A stretch of 6,797 nucleotides of DNA from Oscillospiraceae bacterium (GTDB lineage Bacteria; Bacillota; Clostridia; Oscillospirales; Ruminococcaceae): contig JARBTU010000090.1 of the NCBI GenBank assembly GCA_029240015.1, forward strand, positions 1-6,797, given 5' to 3'. The position numbers and the translations under genes are program-made. Shown piece after piece: positions 1 to 6,204 of the stretch. Each line of letters opens with the position of its first letter. Position 1 is the first letter of the stretch. The notes under the pieces were generated by a model, which was not told where the DNA came from, did not search any database, and was given only the letters and a program-made list of their open reading frames with translations.

Positions 1-84
1 CATCCCGAAGCATGCGGCGGGCCAACCGACACCGCTTATTTGTTTGACTCATTCATAAGCCTCATTGAGAAGGAGGGCAAGTAA
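1..84 (+). CDS. carA: Carbamoyl phosphate synthase small subunit, C-terminal end (partial)
   Basis: Only the last 27 codons and the TAA stop are in the window; the gene enters from the left edge. The visible peptide opens with HPEA and ends LFDSFISLIEKEGK, matching the end of the CarA glutaminase domain (class I glutamine amidotransferase). By family knowledge, the His and Glu of this HPEA motif are two members of the Cys-His-Glu triad that releases ammonia from glutamine; the nucleophilic Cys lies outside the window. The ammonia passes through a tunnel to CarB for carbamoyl phosphate synthesis. The stop codon directly abuts the carB ATG with no spacer, and the carB ribosome binding site lies inside the last carA codons, which suggests translational coupling. 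A CarA end followed directly by carB leaves little room for another identity. Confidence 0.95.
   Translation, partial: HPEACGGPTDTAYLFDSFISLIEKEGK
70..77 (+). promoter_or_regulatory. Ribosome binding site of carB
   Basis: AAGGAGGG lies inside the last codons of carA, 7 bases before the carB ATG. It is a near-perfect match to the 16S rRNA anti-Shine-Dalgarno sequence and fixes the carB start at 85. Confidence 0.85.
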
Positions 85-3000
85 ATGCCATTAAGGTCTG
101 ATATAAAAAAAGTTTTGGTTATCGGCTCCGGCCCTATCGTTATCGGGCAGGCCGCTGAATTCGACTATGCAGGAACTCAAGCTTGCCGCGCCTTGAAACA
201 GGAAGGCTTGGAGGTTGTTTTGGTTAATTCAAACCCTGCGACTATTATGACCGACAAAGTCATGGCGGACAAAATCTATGTGGAACCGCTTACCCTTGAT
301 GTGATTAAAAGAATTATTCAGATAGAAAAACCGGACAGTTTGCTTTCCACCCTTGGCGGGCAGACAGGACTTACCCTGTCTATGCAACTTGCTGAAGAAG
401 GCTTTTTGAATCAAGAGGGCGTTGCCTTACTTGGAGCCAACCCGGAAACCATCCACAAAGCGGAAGACAGACAGGCTTTTAAAGATACCATGGAGTCTAT
501 CTGTGAGCCTTGTATCCCATCAAAGGTAGTAACTACTGTTGAGGATGCGGTTGATTTTTCGAACAACGTGATTGGATATCCTGTTATTGTGCGCCCTGCC
601 TTTACCCTTGGCGGAACGGGCGGCGGTATCGCAAACAATGAAGAGGAGCTTCGTGATATTGCAAGAAACGGACTTCGCCTTTCCCCTATCACGCAGGTTT
701 TAATTGAAAAGTGCATCAGCGGCTGGAAGGAAATCGAGTTTGAAGTAATCCGCGACAGCAAGGGCAACGTAATTACCGTTTGTTCGATGGAAAACTTTGA
801 CCCTGTCGGCGTTCACACCGGAGACAGTATCGTTGTTGCCCCTGCTGTTACGCTGACCGATAAAGAATATCAAATGCTAAGGACAGCTTCACTGAACATC
901 ATATCCGAACTTAAAGTTGAAGGCGGATGCAACTGTCAATTTGCCCTTCATCCCGAAAGCATGGAGTACGCAGTTATCGAAGTAAATCCCCGTGTGAGCC
1001 GTTCTTCTGCACTTGCTTCCAAAGCAACAGGATACCCAATCGCCAAAGTAGCGACCAAAATTGCCATCGGATACAGCCTAGACGAAATTATCAATCAGGT
1101 AACAGGAAAAACTTATGCCTGCTTTGAACCTGCGCTTGACTATATCGTTGTTAAATTCCCAAAATGGCCTTTCGATAAATTTATATACGCTAAAAGAACA
1201 CTTGGAACCCAAATGAAAGCAACCGGAGAAGTTATGAGCATCGGAACCAGCTTTGAGCAGGCTTTGATGAAATCGGTTCGCGGAATCGAACTGGGGCTTG
1301 ATACGCTGAATCTCCCTAAGCTTTCTGAAAAAACAGATGAAGAAATCGTTGAACTGTTAGAAAACTGTGATGACGAGCGGTTGTTCGTTGTTTTCTCTGC
1401 GATAAAAAAAGGAATCAGTTTTGAAAAAATACATGAAATCACCATGATTGATGAATGGTTTTTGGGTAAGCTGAAAAACCTTTGTGAGATGGAACAGTGG
1501 CTTTGTGATGGCGAGCTAACCGATGATAAATACTTAAAAGCAAAGCACTTTGGATTATTAGACAGCACAATTGAAAAATTATCCGGGCAAAAAATCAAAA
1601 ATCCAAGATCTGCATCATTCAAGATGGTTGATACTTGTGCCGCTGAATTTTCCGCTCAAACACCATATTTTTATTCCACTTATGATGAAGAAAACGAAGC
1701 TGCTCTTTTTATAGAAGAACAAAACAGCAAAAAGAAGAAAATCATCGTGTTCGGCTCAGGCCCTATCCGAATCGGACAGGGAATCGAATTCGACTATTGC
1801 TCTGTTCACTGCGTGTGGTCGCTCAAAAACGCAGGATGTGAAGCTATTATTTGCAACAACAATCCGGAAACCGTTTCGACCGACTTCGATACCGGTGACA
1901 GGCTGTATTTTGACCCCCTCACCAAAGAAGATGTTAAAAGCATATTGGATACCGAAAAGCCGGATGGTGTTGTAGTGCAATTCGGAGGACAAACCGCAAT
2001 CAAACTGACAAAGTTCTTACACGAGCTTGGCATAAACATCCTTGGGACTTCTGCAGACAGTGTTGACGCTGCGGAGGACAGAGAACGGTTTGACGCCGTA
2101 CTTGAAAAATGCGAAATTCCTCGTCCTGAAGGGCACACGGTCTTCACGACTGAGCAAGCCATAAAAGCCGCAAAAGATCTGGATTATCCCGTTCTTCTTC
2201 GCCCGTCCTATGTATTGGGCGGACAAAACATGATTATTGCGCACTCTGAAAAAGATGTTGTGGAATATATGACGGTTATTACCTCGCACGAGCTTGAAAA
2301 TCCTGTGTTGATTGACAAATACATGATGGGTGTGGAAGTAGAAGTTGACGCAATCTGTGACGGAACCGATTATCTGATTCCGGGAATCATGGAGCACATT
2401 GAACGCGCAGGTGTTCACTCGGGTGACTCCATTTCCGTTTATCCCGCACAGAATTTATCGGAGCGAATCCGGGATGATATTATCGAATATACCGGAAGAC
2501 TTGCCCGTGAGCTGAAAGTCATCGGTCTTGTAAACATTCAATATGTGGTCTACAACGGTGAAGTGTATGTAATCGAAGTGAATCCTCGTTCTTCCAGAAC
2601 GGTTCCTTATATCAGCAAGGTAACAGGCGTTCCGATGGTTGATTTGGCGACAAAAATTATGCTGGGCGCAAAGCTTTCCGAGTTGGGTTACGGGAGCGGA
2701 TTATATCCTGAAAGGGAGTATATCGCCGTAAAAGTCCCTGTTTTCAGCTTTGAAAAACTTCATGACGTAGACACACACTTGGGACCGGAAATGAAGTCAA
2801 CCGGCGAAGTGTTGGGAATTGCCAAAACTTTTGAAGAAGCCTTGCTAAAAGGTCTCGTAGGCGCAGGAAACAAGATGAAAAAAACAGGCGGCGTGTTCAT
2901 CTCTGTTCGTGACAGTGACAAGCAGGAAATTATCGAGGTAGCTGATAAGTTCTTAAGCCTGGGGTTTGATCTTTATGCCACTGCGGGAACCGCCAACACA

Positions 3001-3282
3001 CTGAACAAAAACATGATTGCAACCAATGTGGTTCGCAAAATTTCGGAAGATTCCGATAATAATATTTTAAAACTCCTTGATTCGGGAAAAATTGATTACG
3101 TTATCTCCACTTCAGCCAAAGGCAGAAAACCGGCAAGAGACAGCGTAAAACTCCGCAGGAAAGCCGTGGAACGCTCGATCTGCTGTCTGACCTCATTGGA
3201 TACAGCGAATGCAATTGCAGATTGTTTGGCCATGAAAAAGACCATTAAAGACGTTGAGCTTGTTGACATCACCAAGATATAA
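85..3282 (+). CDS. carB: Carbamoyl phosphate synthase large subunit
   Basis: 1065 residues, close to the roughly 1070 usual for the family. It makes carbamoyl phosphate from bicarbonate, two ATP and ammonia supplied by CarA, for pyrimidine and arginine synthesis in the cytoplasm. Two homologous ATP-grasp halves are visible. In the first, GSGPIVIGQ is near residue 14, RPAFTLGGTGGG is at 170-181, HTGDS starts at H244 and EVNPR is at 299-303. In the second, GSGPIRIGQ starts at 557, RPSYVLGG at 706, HSGDS at H778 and EVNPR at 831-835. An oligomerisation segment (about 400-550) separates them. The C-terminal allosteric (MGS-like) domain begins near 931. Against E. coli numbering by eye, the nucleotide-binding Thr and Lys appear kept (T966, K985), while N1015 and T1017 read as S1008 and S1010. 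UMP feedback is therefore plausible but unproven. The start is set by the strong RBS and direct abutment to carA. Confidence 0.98.
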   Translation: MPLRSDIKKVLVIGSGPIVIGQAAEFDYAGTQACRALKQEGLEVVLVNSNPATIMTDKVMADKIYVEPLTLDVIKRIIQIEKPDSLLSTLGGQTGLTLSMQLAEEGFLNQEGVALLGANPETIHKAEDRQAFKDTMESICEPCIPSKVVTTVEDAVDFSNNVIGYPVIVRPAFTLGGTGGGIANNEEELRDIARNGLRLSPITQVLIEKCISGWKEIEFEVIRDSKGNVITVCSMENFDPVGVHTGDSIVVAPAVTLTDKEYQMLRTASLNIISELKVEGGCNCQFALHPESMEYAVIEVNPRVSRSSALASKATGYPIAKVATKIAIGYSLDEIINQVTGKTYACFEPALDYIVVKFPKWPFDKFIYAKRTLGTQMKATGEVMSIGTSFEQALMKSVRGIELGLDTLNLPKLSEKTDEEIVELLENCDDERLFVVFSAIKKGISFEKIHEITMIDEWFLGKLKNLCEMEQWLCDGELTDDKYLKAKHFGLLDSTIEKLSGQKIKNPRSASFKMVDTCAAEFSAQTPYFYSTYDEENEAALFIEEQNSKKKKIIVFGSGPIRIGQGIEFDYCSVHCVWSLKNAGCEAIICNNNPETVSTDFDTGDRLYFDPLTKEDVKSILDTEKPDGVVVQFGGQTAIKLTKFLHELGINILGTSADSVDAAEDRERFDAVLEKCEIPRPEGHTVFTTEQAIKAAKDLDYPVLLRPSYVLGGQNMIIAHSEKDVVEYMTVITSHELENPVLIDKYMMGVEVEVDAICDGTDYLIPGIMEHIERAGVHSGDSISVYPAQNLSERIRDDIIEYTGRLARELKVIGLVNIQYVVYNGEVYVIEVNPRSSRTVPYISKVTGVPMVDLATKIMLGAKLSELGYGSGLYPEREYIAVKVPVFSFEKLHDVDTHLGPEMKSTGEVLGIAKTFEEALLKGLVGAGNKMKKTGGVFISVRDSDKQEIIEVADKFLSLGFDLYATAGTANTLNKNMIATNVVRKISEDSDNNILKLLDSGKIDYVISTSAKGRKPARDSVKLRRKAVERSICCLTSLDTANAIADCLAMKKTIKDVELVDITKI

Positions 3283-3287
3283 AAAAT

Positions 3288-3293
3288 CGGAGG
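3288..3293 (+). promoter_or_regulatory. Ribosome binding site deciding the pyrK start
   Basis: CGGAGG lies 5 bases before the ATG at 3299 and after the carB stop. The reading frame stays open back to an ATG at 3254 inside carB, but that codon has no comparable site. This motif selects 3299. Confidence 0.85.
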
Positions 3294-3298
3294 TTTTT

Positions 3299-4069
3299 AT
3301 GGCTTATCAGCAAGGATTATATCCTTTAATTAAAAAGCAGAATCTCGCGAAAAATATTTATGACTTTACCCTTCTTTGTCCTGAAATTGCAAAAGAGGCT
3401 TTGGCAGGTCAGTTCGTTCACATCAAGGCGGACGGATTTCTGCTTCGCCGACCGATTTCTATTTGCGGGATTAACAGGCAAAAAGGAACCCTGCGAATCG
3501 TTTTTGAGATTCGAGGTCAGGGAACCGAACAGATTGCGGGTATTAATGAAGGCGAGTTAGTGGATATGATTGCTCCCTTGGGAAAAGGTTTTACTCTTCT
3601 TGCAAAGGATAAAAAAGCAATCGTTGTCGGCGGAGGTATCGGTGTTCCGCCGATGCTGGAAGTCGCCTCCCATTACAGAGAAAACGCTGCCGCTATCATC
3701 GGGTTCAGAAACGCTGCTGCTGTTATTCTTGACAAAGACTTTGAAAAAAACTGGAACAAGGTAATTCTTTGCACCGACGATGGTTCGGCGGGACAAAAAG
3801 GATTTGTGACCCAGGCGTTAAAATCAAGGCTTGAAGCAGAAAATGCAGACATCATCTATGCGTGCGGTCCTGCTCTTATGCTAAAAAGTATTATTGATTT
3901 AGCAAATGAGTATCACATCAAATGTGAAGTTTCACTTGAAGAACGAATGGCTTGCGGAGTGGGTGCTTGCCTTGGGTGTGCTTGCAAAACCGTCAAAAAC
4001 GGGGAAGAGTTTTTTGCCCACGTCTGCAAAGACGGTCCTGTCTTTGAGAGCAAGGAGGTGATTCTCTGA
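3299..4069 (+). CDS. pyrK: Dihydroorotate dehydrogenase B, electron transfer (FAD/[2Fe-2S]) subunit
   Basis: 256 residues, the same length as B. subtilis PyrK. It is the partner of PyrD in the class 1B enzyme and carries electrons from PyrD-bound FMN through a [2Fe-2S] cluster and FAD to NAD+. Visible parts, in order, are the FAD-binding beta barrel with RRPISI at 50-55, the NAD-binding domain with GGGIGVPPM at 111-119, and a C-terminal cluster-binding segment with Cys 219, 224, 227 and 243. The spacing C-x4-C-x2-C-x15-C is that of the PyrK cluster. One extra Cys (229) sits between the third and fourth ligands. EERMACGVG just before the cluster is typical of the family. The ATG at 3299 is preferred over the upstream in-frame ATG at 3254 because it has a GGAGG site and gives MAYQQGLYP, whereas the extension overlaps carB by 29 bases. 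The stop overlaps the pyrD start by one base. Confidence 0.96.
   Translation: MAYQQGLYPLIKKQNLAKNIYDFTLLCPEIAKEALAGQFVHIKADGFLLRRPISICGINRQKGTLRIVFEIRGQGTEQIAGINEGELVDMIAPLGKGFTLLAKDKKAIVVGGGIGVPPMLEVASHYRENAAAIIGFRNAAAVILDKDFEKNWNKVILCTDDGSAGQKGFVTQALKSRLEAENADIIYACGPALMLKSIIDLANEYHIKCEVSLEERMACGVGACLGCACKTVKNGEEFFAHVCKDGPVFESKEVIL
4052..4060 (+). promoter_or_regulatory. Ribosome binding site of pyrD, inside pyrK
   Basis: AAGGAGGTG, a perfect complement to the 3' end of 16S rRNA, lies 8 bases before the pyrD ATG within the last pyrK codons. Together with the TGATG stop/start overlap it predicts coupled, near-equal translation of the two subunits, which suits a 1:1 complex. Confidence 0.85.
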
Positions 4070-4980
4070 TGGCGAACCTATCAGTCAATATTGCGGGAGT
4101 AGAGTTTAAAAACCCAGTCATTCCTGCATCCGGAACATTTGGGAACGGTCGTGAGTACGAGAAATTTTATCCGCTTCATCTGCTGGGTGGAATATCGGTT
4201 AAAGGGATGACTTTAAATCCAAAAGACGGGAACCCTCCGCCGAGAATCGCCGAGACACCTGCAGGAATGCTAAACTCTGTGGGGCTTCAAAACCCGGGCG
4301 TGGATTACTTTATCCAAAATGAGCTCCCGAACTTAGAGAATAAAGGAACAGTTATCATTGCCAACGTTGCGGGAAGCACAGTGGAAGACTGTATTACAAT
4401 TGCTCAAAAACTGGATGATACTTGTGTTGATATGCTGGAACTTAACATCTCCTGCCCGAACGTAAAAGAAGGCGGCGTCGCGTTTGGCGTTTCCTGCCAA
4501 AGTGCCGCAGGAATCACTCAGGCAGTCAGAAAAGCTACCAAGAAACCCTTAATGGTCAAGCTTTCGCCAAATGTAACCGATATTGCAAGCATTGCGAGAG
4601 CCGTAGAAGATGCGGGAGCGGACGCGGTTTCGCTTATCAATACCGTTCTTGGAATGAGAATAGACATCAAAAACAGAAGACCAATCCTTAAGAATAACAT
4701 GGGCGGACTTTCGGGTCCTGCTGTTTTCCCTGTTGCGGTTCGCATGGTGTGGCAGGTTGCAAACGCAGTAAATATCCCAGTAGTTGGCATGGGGGGAATA
4801 TCTAAATGGGAAGATGCTGTGGAGATGATGATGGCGGGTGCAACAGCGGTTCAGGTGGGTGCAGCTATCTTTTCCAACCCTTATTGCCCTGTTGAGATTA
4901 TTGACGGACTAAACAATTATTTGGATGACAGCCATATTGCCGACGTTAACGAACTCATTGGCTGTGTTAAGCCATGGTAA
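4069..4980 (+). CDS. pyrD: Dihydroorotate dehydrogenase B (NAD+), catalytic subunit
   Basis: 303 residues with the FMN-binding TIM barrel of class 1 dihydroorotate dehydrogenases. It oxidises dihydroorotate to orotate, the fourth step of de novo UMP synthesis, in the cytoplasm. Visible motifs are ASGTFG at 20-25, VKG with K45, the substrate loop NSVGLQNPG at 69-77, NISCPNVKEGG with Cys129, KLSPNV with K164, SLINTVLGM, GMGGI at 240-244 and QVGAAIF near the end. The catalytic base in this position is Cys in class 1 enzymes and Ser in class 2. Together with the adjoining pyrK this marks the NAD-dependent class 1B form rather than the fumarate-dependent 1A form or the membrane quinone-linked form. 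Its start overlaps the pyrK stop (TGATG). No residue of note is missing. Confidence 0.97.
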   Translation: MANLSVNIAGVEFKNPVIPASGTFGNGREYEKFYPLHLLGGISVKGMTLNPKDGNPPPRIAETPAGMLNSVGLQNPGVDYFIQNELPNLENKGTVIIANVAGSTVEDCITIAQKLDDTCVDMLELNISCPNVKEGGVAFGVSCQSAAGITQAVRKATKKPLMVKLSPNVTDIASIARAVEDAGADAVSLINTVLGMRIDIKNRRPILKNNMGGLSGPAVFPVAVRMVWQVANAVNIPVVGMGGISKWEDAVEMMMAGATAVQVGAAIFSNPYCPVEIIDGLNNYLDDSHIADVNELIGCVKPW

Positions 4981-4989
4981 ATTTTTTAT

Positions 4990-4996
4990 AAGGAGA
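4990..4996 (+). promoter_or_regulatory. Ribosome binding site of ruvX
   Basis: AAGGAGA sits in the 25-base gap after pyrD, 9 bases before the ATG at 5006. No promoter can be seen in so short a gap, so ruvX is probably read from the pyr operon transcript. Confidence 0.75.
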
Positions 4997-5005
4997 ATTT
5001 TCTGA

Positions 5006-5428
5006 ATGAAAATAATGGCGGTGGATCTTGGGGACGCTCGAACCGGTTTGGCTGTTTGTGACCGAACCGAATTTTTGGCATCTCCTGTCGGTGTGATAGA
5101 AGAGCGGAACTTTAATAAAATTGTTGAAAAAGTTGTTTTTGCAACAAAAGAATACGATGTTGGCGCCGTTGTGGTAGGTCACCCCAAAAACATGGATGGC
5201 TCTTCGGGCGAACGAGCCCAAAAGTGTGAAAAATTCGCACAGATGCTGGAGAACATCCTTGATATTCCTGTAACTCTTTGGGATGAGCGCTCTACAACAG
5301 TAATGGCTCATCATTATTTGAACGAAACGAACACCAGAGGAGAAAAAAGAAAAAAAGTGATTGATGCCGTTGCGGCGACTATCATTCTTGAAAGCTATCT
5401 TTCTTTTCGAAAAAACAGTAAAGAATAA
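5006..5428 (+). CDS. ruvX: RuvX/YqgF family RNase H-fold nuclease (putative pre-16S rRNA nuclease / Holliday junction resolvase)
   Basis: 140 residues, the usual length for YqgF. The RNase H-like core is complete: MAVDLGDARTG at 4-14 with the first catalytic Asp (D7), VVGHPKNMDG at 56-65, LWDERSTT at 91-98, and IDAVAATIILESYL near the C terminus with the last catalytic Asp (D120). Family knowledge: E. coli YqgF is needed for maturation of the 16S rRNA 5' end, while other members cleave or bind branched DNA, so the resolvase name is not settled. It lies 25 bases after pyrD with its own AAGGAGA site and is followed by a strong terminator, so it appears to be the last gene of the pyr transcript. 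That position is unusual, since ruvX is more often seen near alaS or DUF1292-type genes in Firmicutes. Confidence 0.94.
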   Translation: MKIMAVDLGDARTGLAVCDRTEFLASPVGVIEERNFNKIVEKVVFATKEYDVGAVVVGHPKNMDGSSGERAQKCEKFAQMLENILDIPVTLWDERSTTVMAHHYLNETNTRGEKRKKVIDAVAATIILESYLSFRKNSKE

Positions 5429-5431
5429 CCT

Positions 5432-5468
5432 AAAAACGTCCTTGCTTATTTTAAGCAAGGACGTTTTT
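5432..5468. terminator. Intrinsic terminator, probably bidirectional
   Basis: A perfect 17-bp inverted repeat (5432-5448 and 5452-5468) surrounds a TTT loop. The GC-containing core is CGTCCTTGC paired with GCAAGGACG, the stem begins with five A and ends with five T, and it starts 3 bases after the ruvX stop. On the + strand it ends the carA-ruvX transcript. Because the 5' flank is an A tract, the minus strand reads the same hairpin followed by TTTTT. I see no better terminator between it and the end of the opposing gene at 5612, so it could stop both. Confidence 0.92.
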
Positions 5469-5611
5469 GATGATAAATCTTTTTTAAATTAAAAAGATGA
5501 GTTGTTTGTCTGCCAGCTTCCAGATCGGTATTCCGACCATCTAAAAGTGACAGTAATATAAAAAGGGGTTAAAAAATGAAAAAGCTTTTCTAACTAGAAA
5601 TCTTTCTTCCT
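5469..5611. other. Convergent intergenic region without a recognisable gene
   Basis: 143 AT-rich bases lie between the ruvX terminator and the stop of the minus-strand secreted-protein gene. They contain an A/T-only inverted repeat (5477-5484 with 5491-5498), a short imperfect hairpin (5522-5542), and a five-codon + strand reading frame (MKKLF then stop, 5576-5593) preceded by AAGGGG. None is strong enough to call a gene or a second terminator. Confidence 0.5.
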
Positions 5612-6070
5612 TTAACTTTTTGCGCCATGACCGTGCTTATGAGAACCGATCATCGGCATTTTCCCACTGTCTTTTATTTTTGATTGATTATCAGTAATTC
5701 TCTCTTTAAACTTGGATGCGGTATCGTTATCAATAATCCCAAGTTTTGCGTACTCATCTGCCATTTGTTTTTTAAGTTCATTCATTTTTTCGTTTAAGCT
5801 ATAAATCTTGGCTTTTTGCGTATCGCTTAAAGAATCCCATTTTTGTTTTGCTGCCTGCATTCTTTCTTGCATTTCTTTAAACTTTGCTTTTTGTTCTTCC
5901 GTTAATTCGGGTCTTTTATTTTCACTGTTAGAATCTGTTTTAGATTGAGAAGTAGTTGCTTGACTGCTGTTTGTCGATCCCTGCGAAGCCGTCGCTGCAA
6001 AAGCTTGTGTTCCGCCTGTTGCTAACAACCCCACTGTCAATGCGGTTGCTAATATCATCTTTGGTTTCAT
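5612..6070 (-). CDS. Small exported helical protein, DUF2680 (YckD)-like, with LTxxQ-type repeats and His-rich tail
   Basis: 152 residues from the ATG at 6070. A classical signal peptide is clear: MKPK, a hydrophobic stretch at about 5-19, and a likely cleavage after AFA (residue 25). A Ser/Thr/Gln-rich low-complexity linker follows (26-53), then a charged, coiled-coil-like helical region (54-133), then HKHGHG (144-149). The segment ELKKQMADEYAKLGII with a later KFKERI resembles the DUF2680 family of Firmicutes, whose function is not known. Within the helical part, units starting at L56 and L81 repeat exactly 25 residues apart, each with an LTxxQ-like opening. No lipobox Cys or wall anchor is seen, so it is probably secreted or held at the cell surface. 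A GTG six bases upstream (6076) could also start it, but AGAAAGG pairs with the 3' end of 16S rRNA in a register that favours the ATG. It has its own leader and converges on the pyr operon. The family name is moderately sure; the function is unknown. Confidence 0.85.
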   Translation of the reverse strand: MKPKMILATALTVGLLATGGTQAFAATASQGSTNSSQATTSQSKTDSNSENKRPELTEEQKAKFKEMQERMQAAKQKWDSLSDTQKAKIYSLNEKMNELKKQMADEYAKLGIIDNDTASKFKERITDNQSKIKDSGKMPMIGSHKHGHGAKS

Positions 6071-6081
6071 ACACACAACAA

Positions 6082-6088
6082 CCTTTCT
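6082..6088 (-). promoter_or_regulatory. Ribosome binding site of the exported-protein gene
   Basis: On the minus strand, AGAAAGG matches the 5' half of the ideal Shine-Dalgarno sequence AGAAAGGAGGTGAT. Placed in that register, the decoding spacing suits the ATG at 6070 (about 8 bases after the virtual AGG) rather than the GTG at 6076 (about 2 bases). Confidence 0.6.
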
Positions 6089-6122
6089 TTTTATTTTAAA
6101 TTAATTTCTACAAATTTCTTCC

Positions 6123-6131
6123 ATCACCTCC
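6123..6131 (-). promoter_or_regulatory. Orphan strong Shine-Dalgarno sequence in the leader
   Basis: The minus strand reads GGAGGTGAT, a perfect 9-base complement to the 16S rRNA 3' end and stronger than the site actually used by the gene downstream. No usable start codon follows: the ATG overlapping it is 2 bases from GGAGG and yields only MEEICRN before a stop, and a TTG further on is followed at once by TAG. It lies 52 bases before the ATG of the exported-protein gene, in an AT-rich stretch. It may act as a ribosome-bound mRNA stabiliser or standby site, or be the remnant of a lost gene. Confidence 0.55.
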
Positions 6132-6149
6132 GTCTTATTTGATGTTATT

Positions 6150-6155
6150 ATTATG
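6150..6155 (-). promoter_or_regulatory. Possible -10 element for the exported-protein gene
   Basis: CATAAT on the minus strand, within an AT-rich run, matches TATAAT at five of six positions. No convincing TTGACA-like -35 is placed 16-18 bases upstream; TTCACT is present but 20 bases away. If real, transcription would begin near 6143, about 12 bases before the orphan Shine-Dalgarno sequence. CATAATA would also fit the -10 of sporulation sigma-G promoters, but no matching -35 is seen. Confidence 0.3.
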
Positions 6156-6204
6156 CCCTTTGTTTGTGATTTTTGAGTGAAGTTTTCTTGATTTTAATTT
6201 GAAT

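Noticed and set aside
1140..1622. 160-codon minus-strand open frame inside carB
   Set aside because: It is antisense to conserved CarB sequence, has Ser-rich nonsense composition, and shows no family motif. Other open frames within carB, pyrK and pyrD are shadows of the same kind.
3254..3298. N-terminal extension of pyrK starting inside carB
   Set aside because: It adds 15 residues overlapping carB, lacks a good RBS, and the ATG at 3299 has GGAGG at proper spacing and gives the normal family length.
3283..3298. Possible PyrR-type attenuator within the operon
   Set aside because: The gaps between the operon genes (0, 16, -1 and 25 bases) are too short for an attenuator; any PyrR control must lie upstream of the window.
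4967..5458. 163-codon minus-strand open frame opposite ruvX
   Set aside because: It runs through the terminator stem and is wholly antisense to a well-supported ruvX; it has no recognisable domain.
5477..5498. A/T-only inverted repeat (atcttttt / aaaaagat)
   Set aside because: The stem has almost no G-C pairs and would be too weak to end transcription; likely chance in AT-rich DNA.
5522..5542. Short imperfect hairpin (AGATCGG / CCG..ATCT) as an operator or terminator
   Set aside because: The stem is broken, has no T tract on either side, and has no promoter next to it.
6071..6076. GTG start for the exported protein (adding two residues)
   Set aside because: The RBS register favours the ATG at 6070, and the signal peptide is normal from MKPK. 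The GTG cannot be fully excluded.
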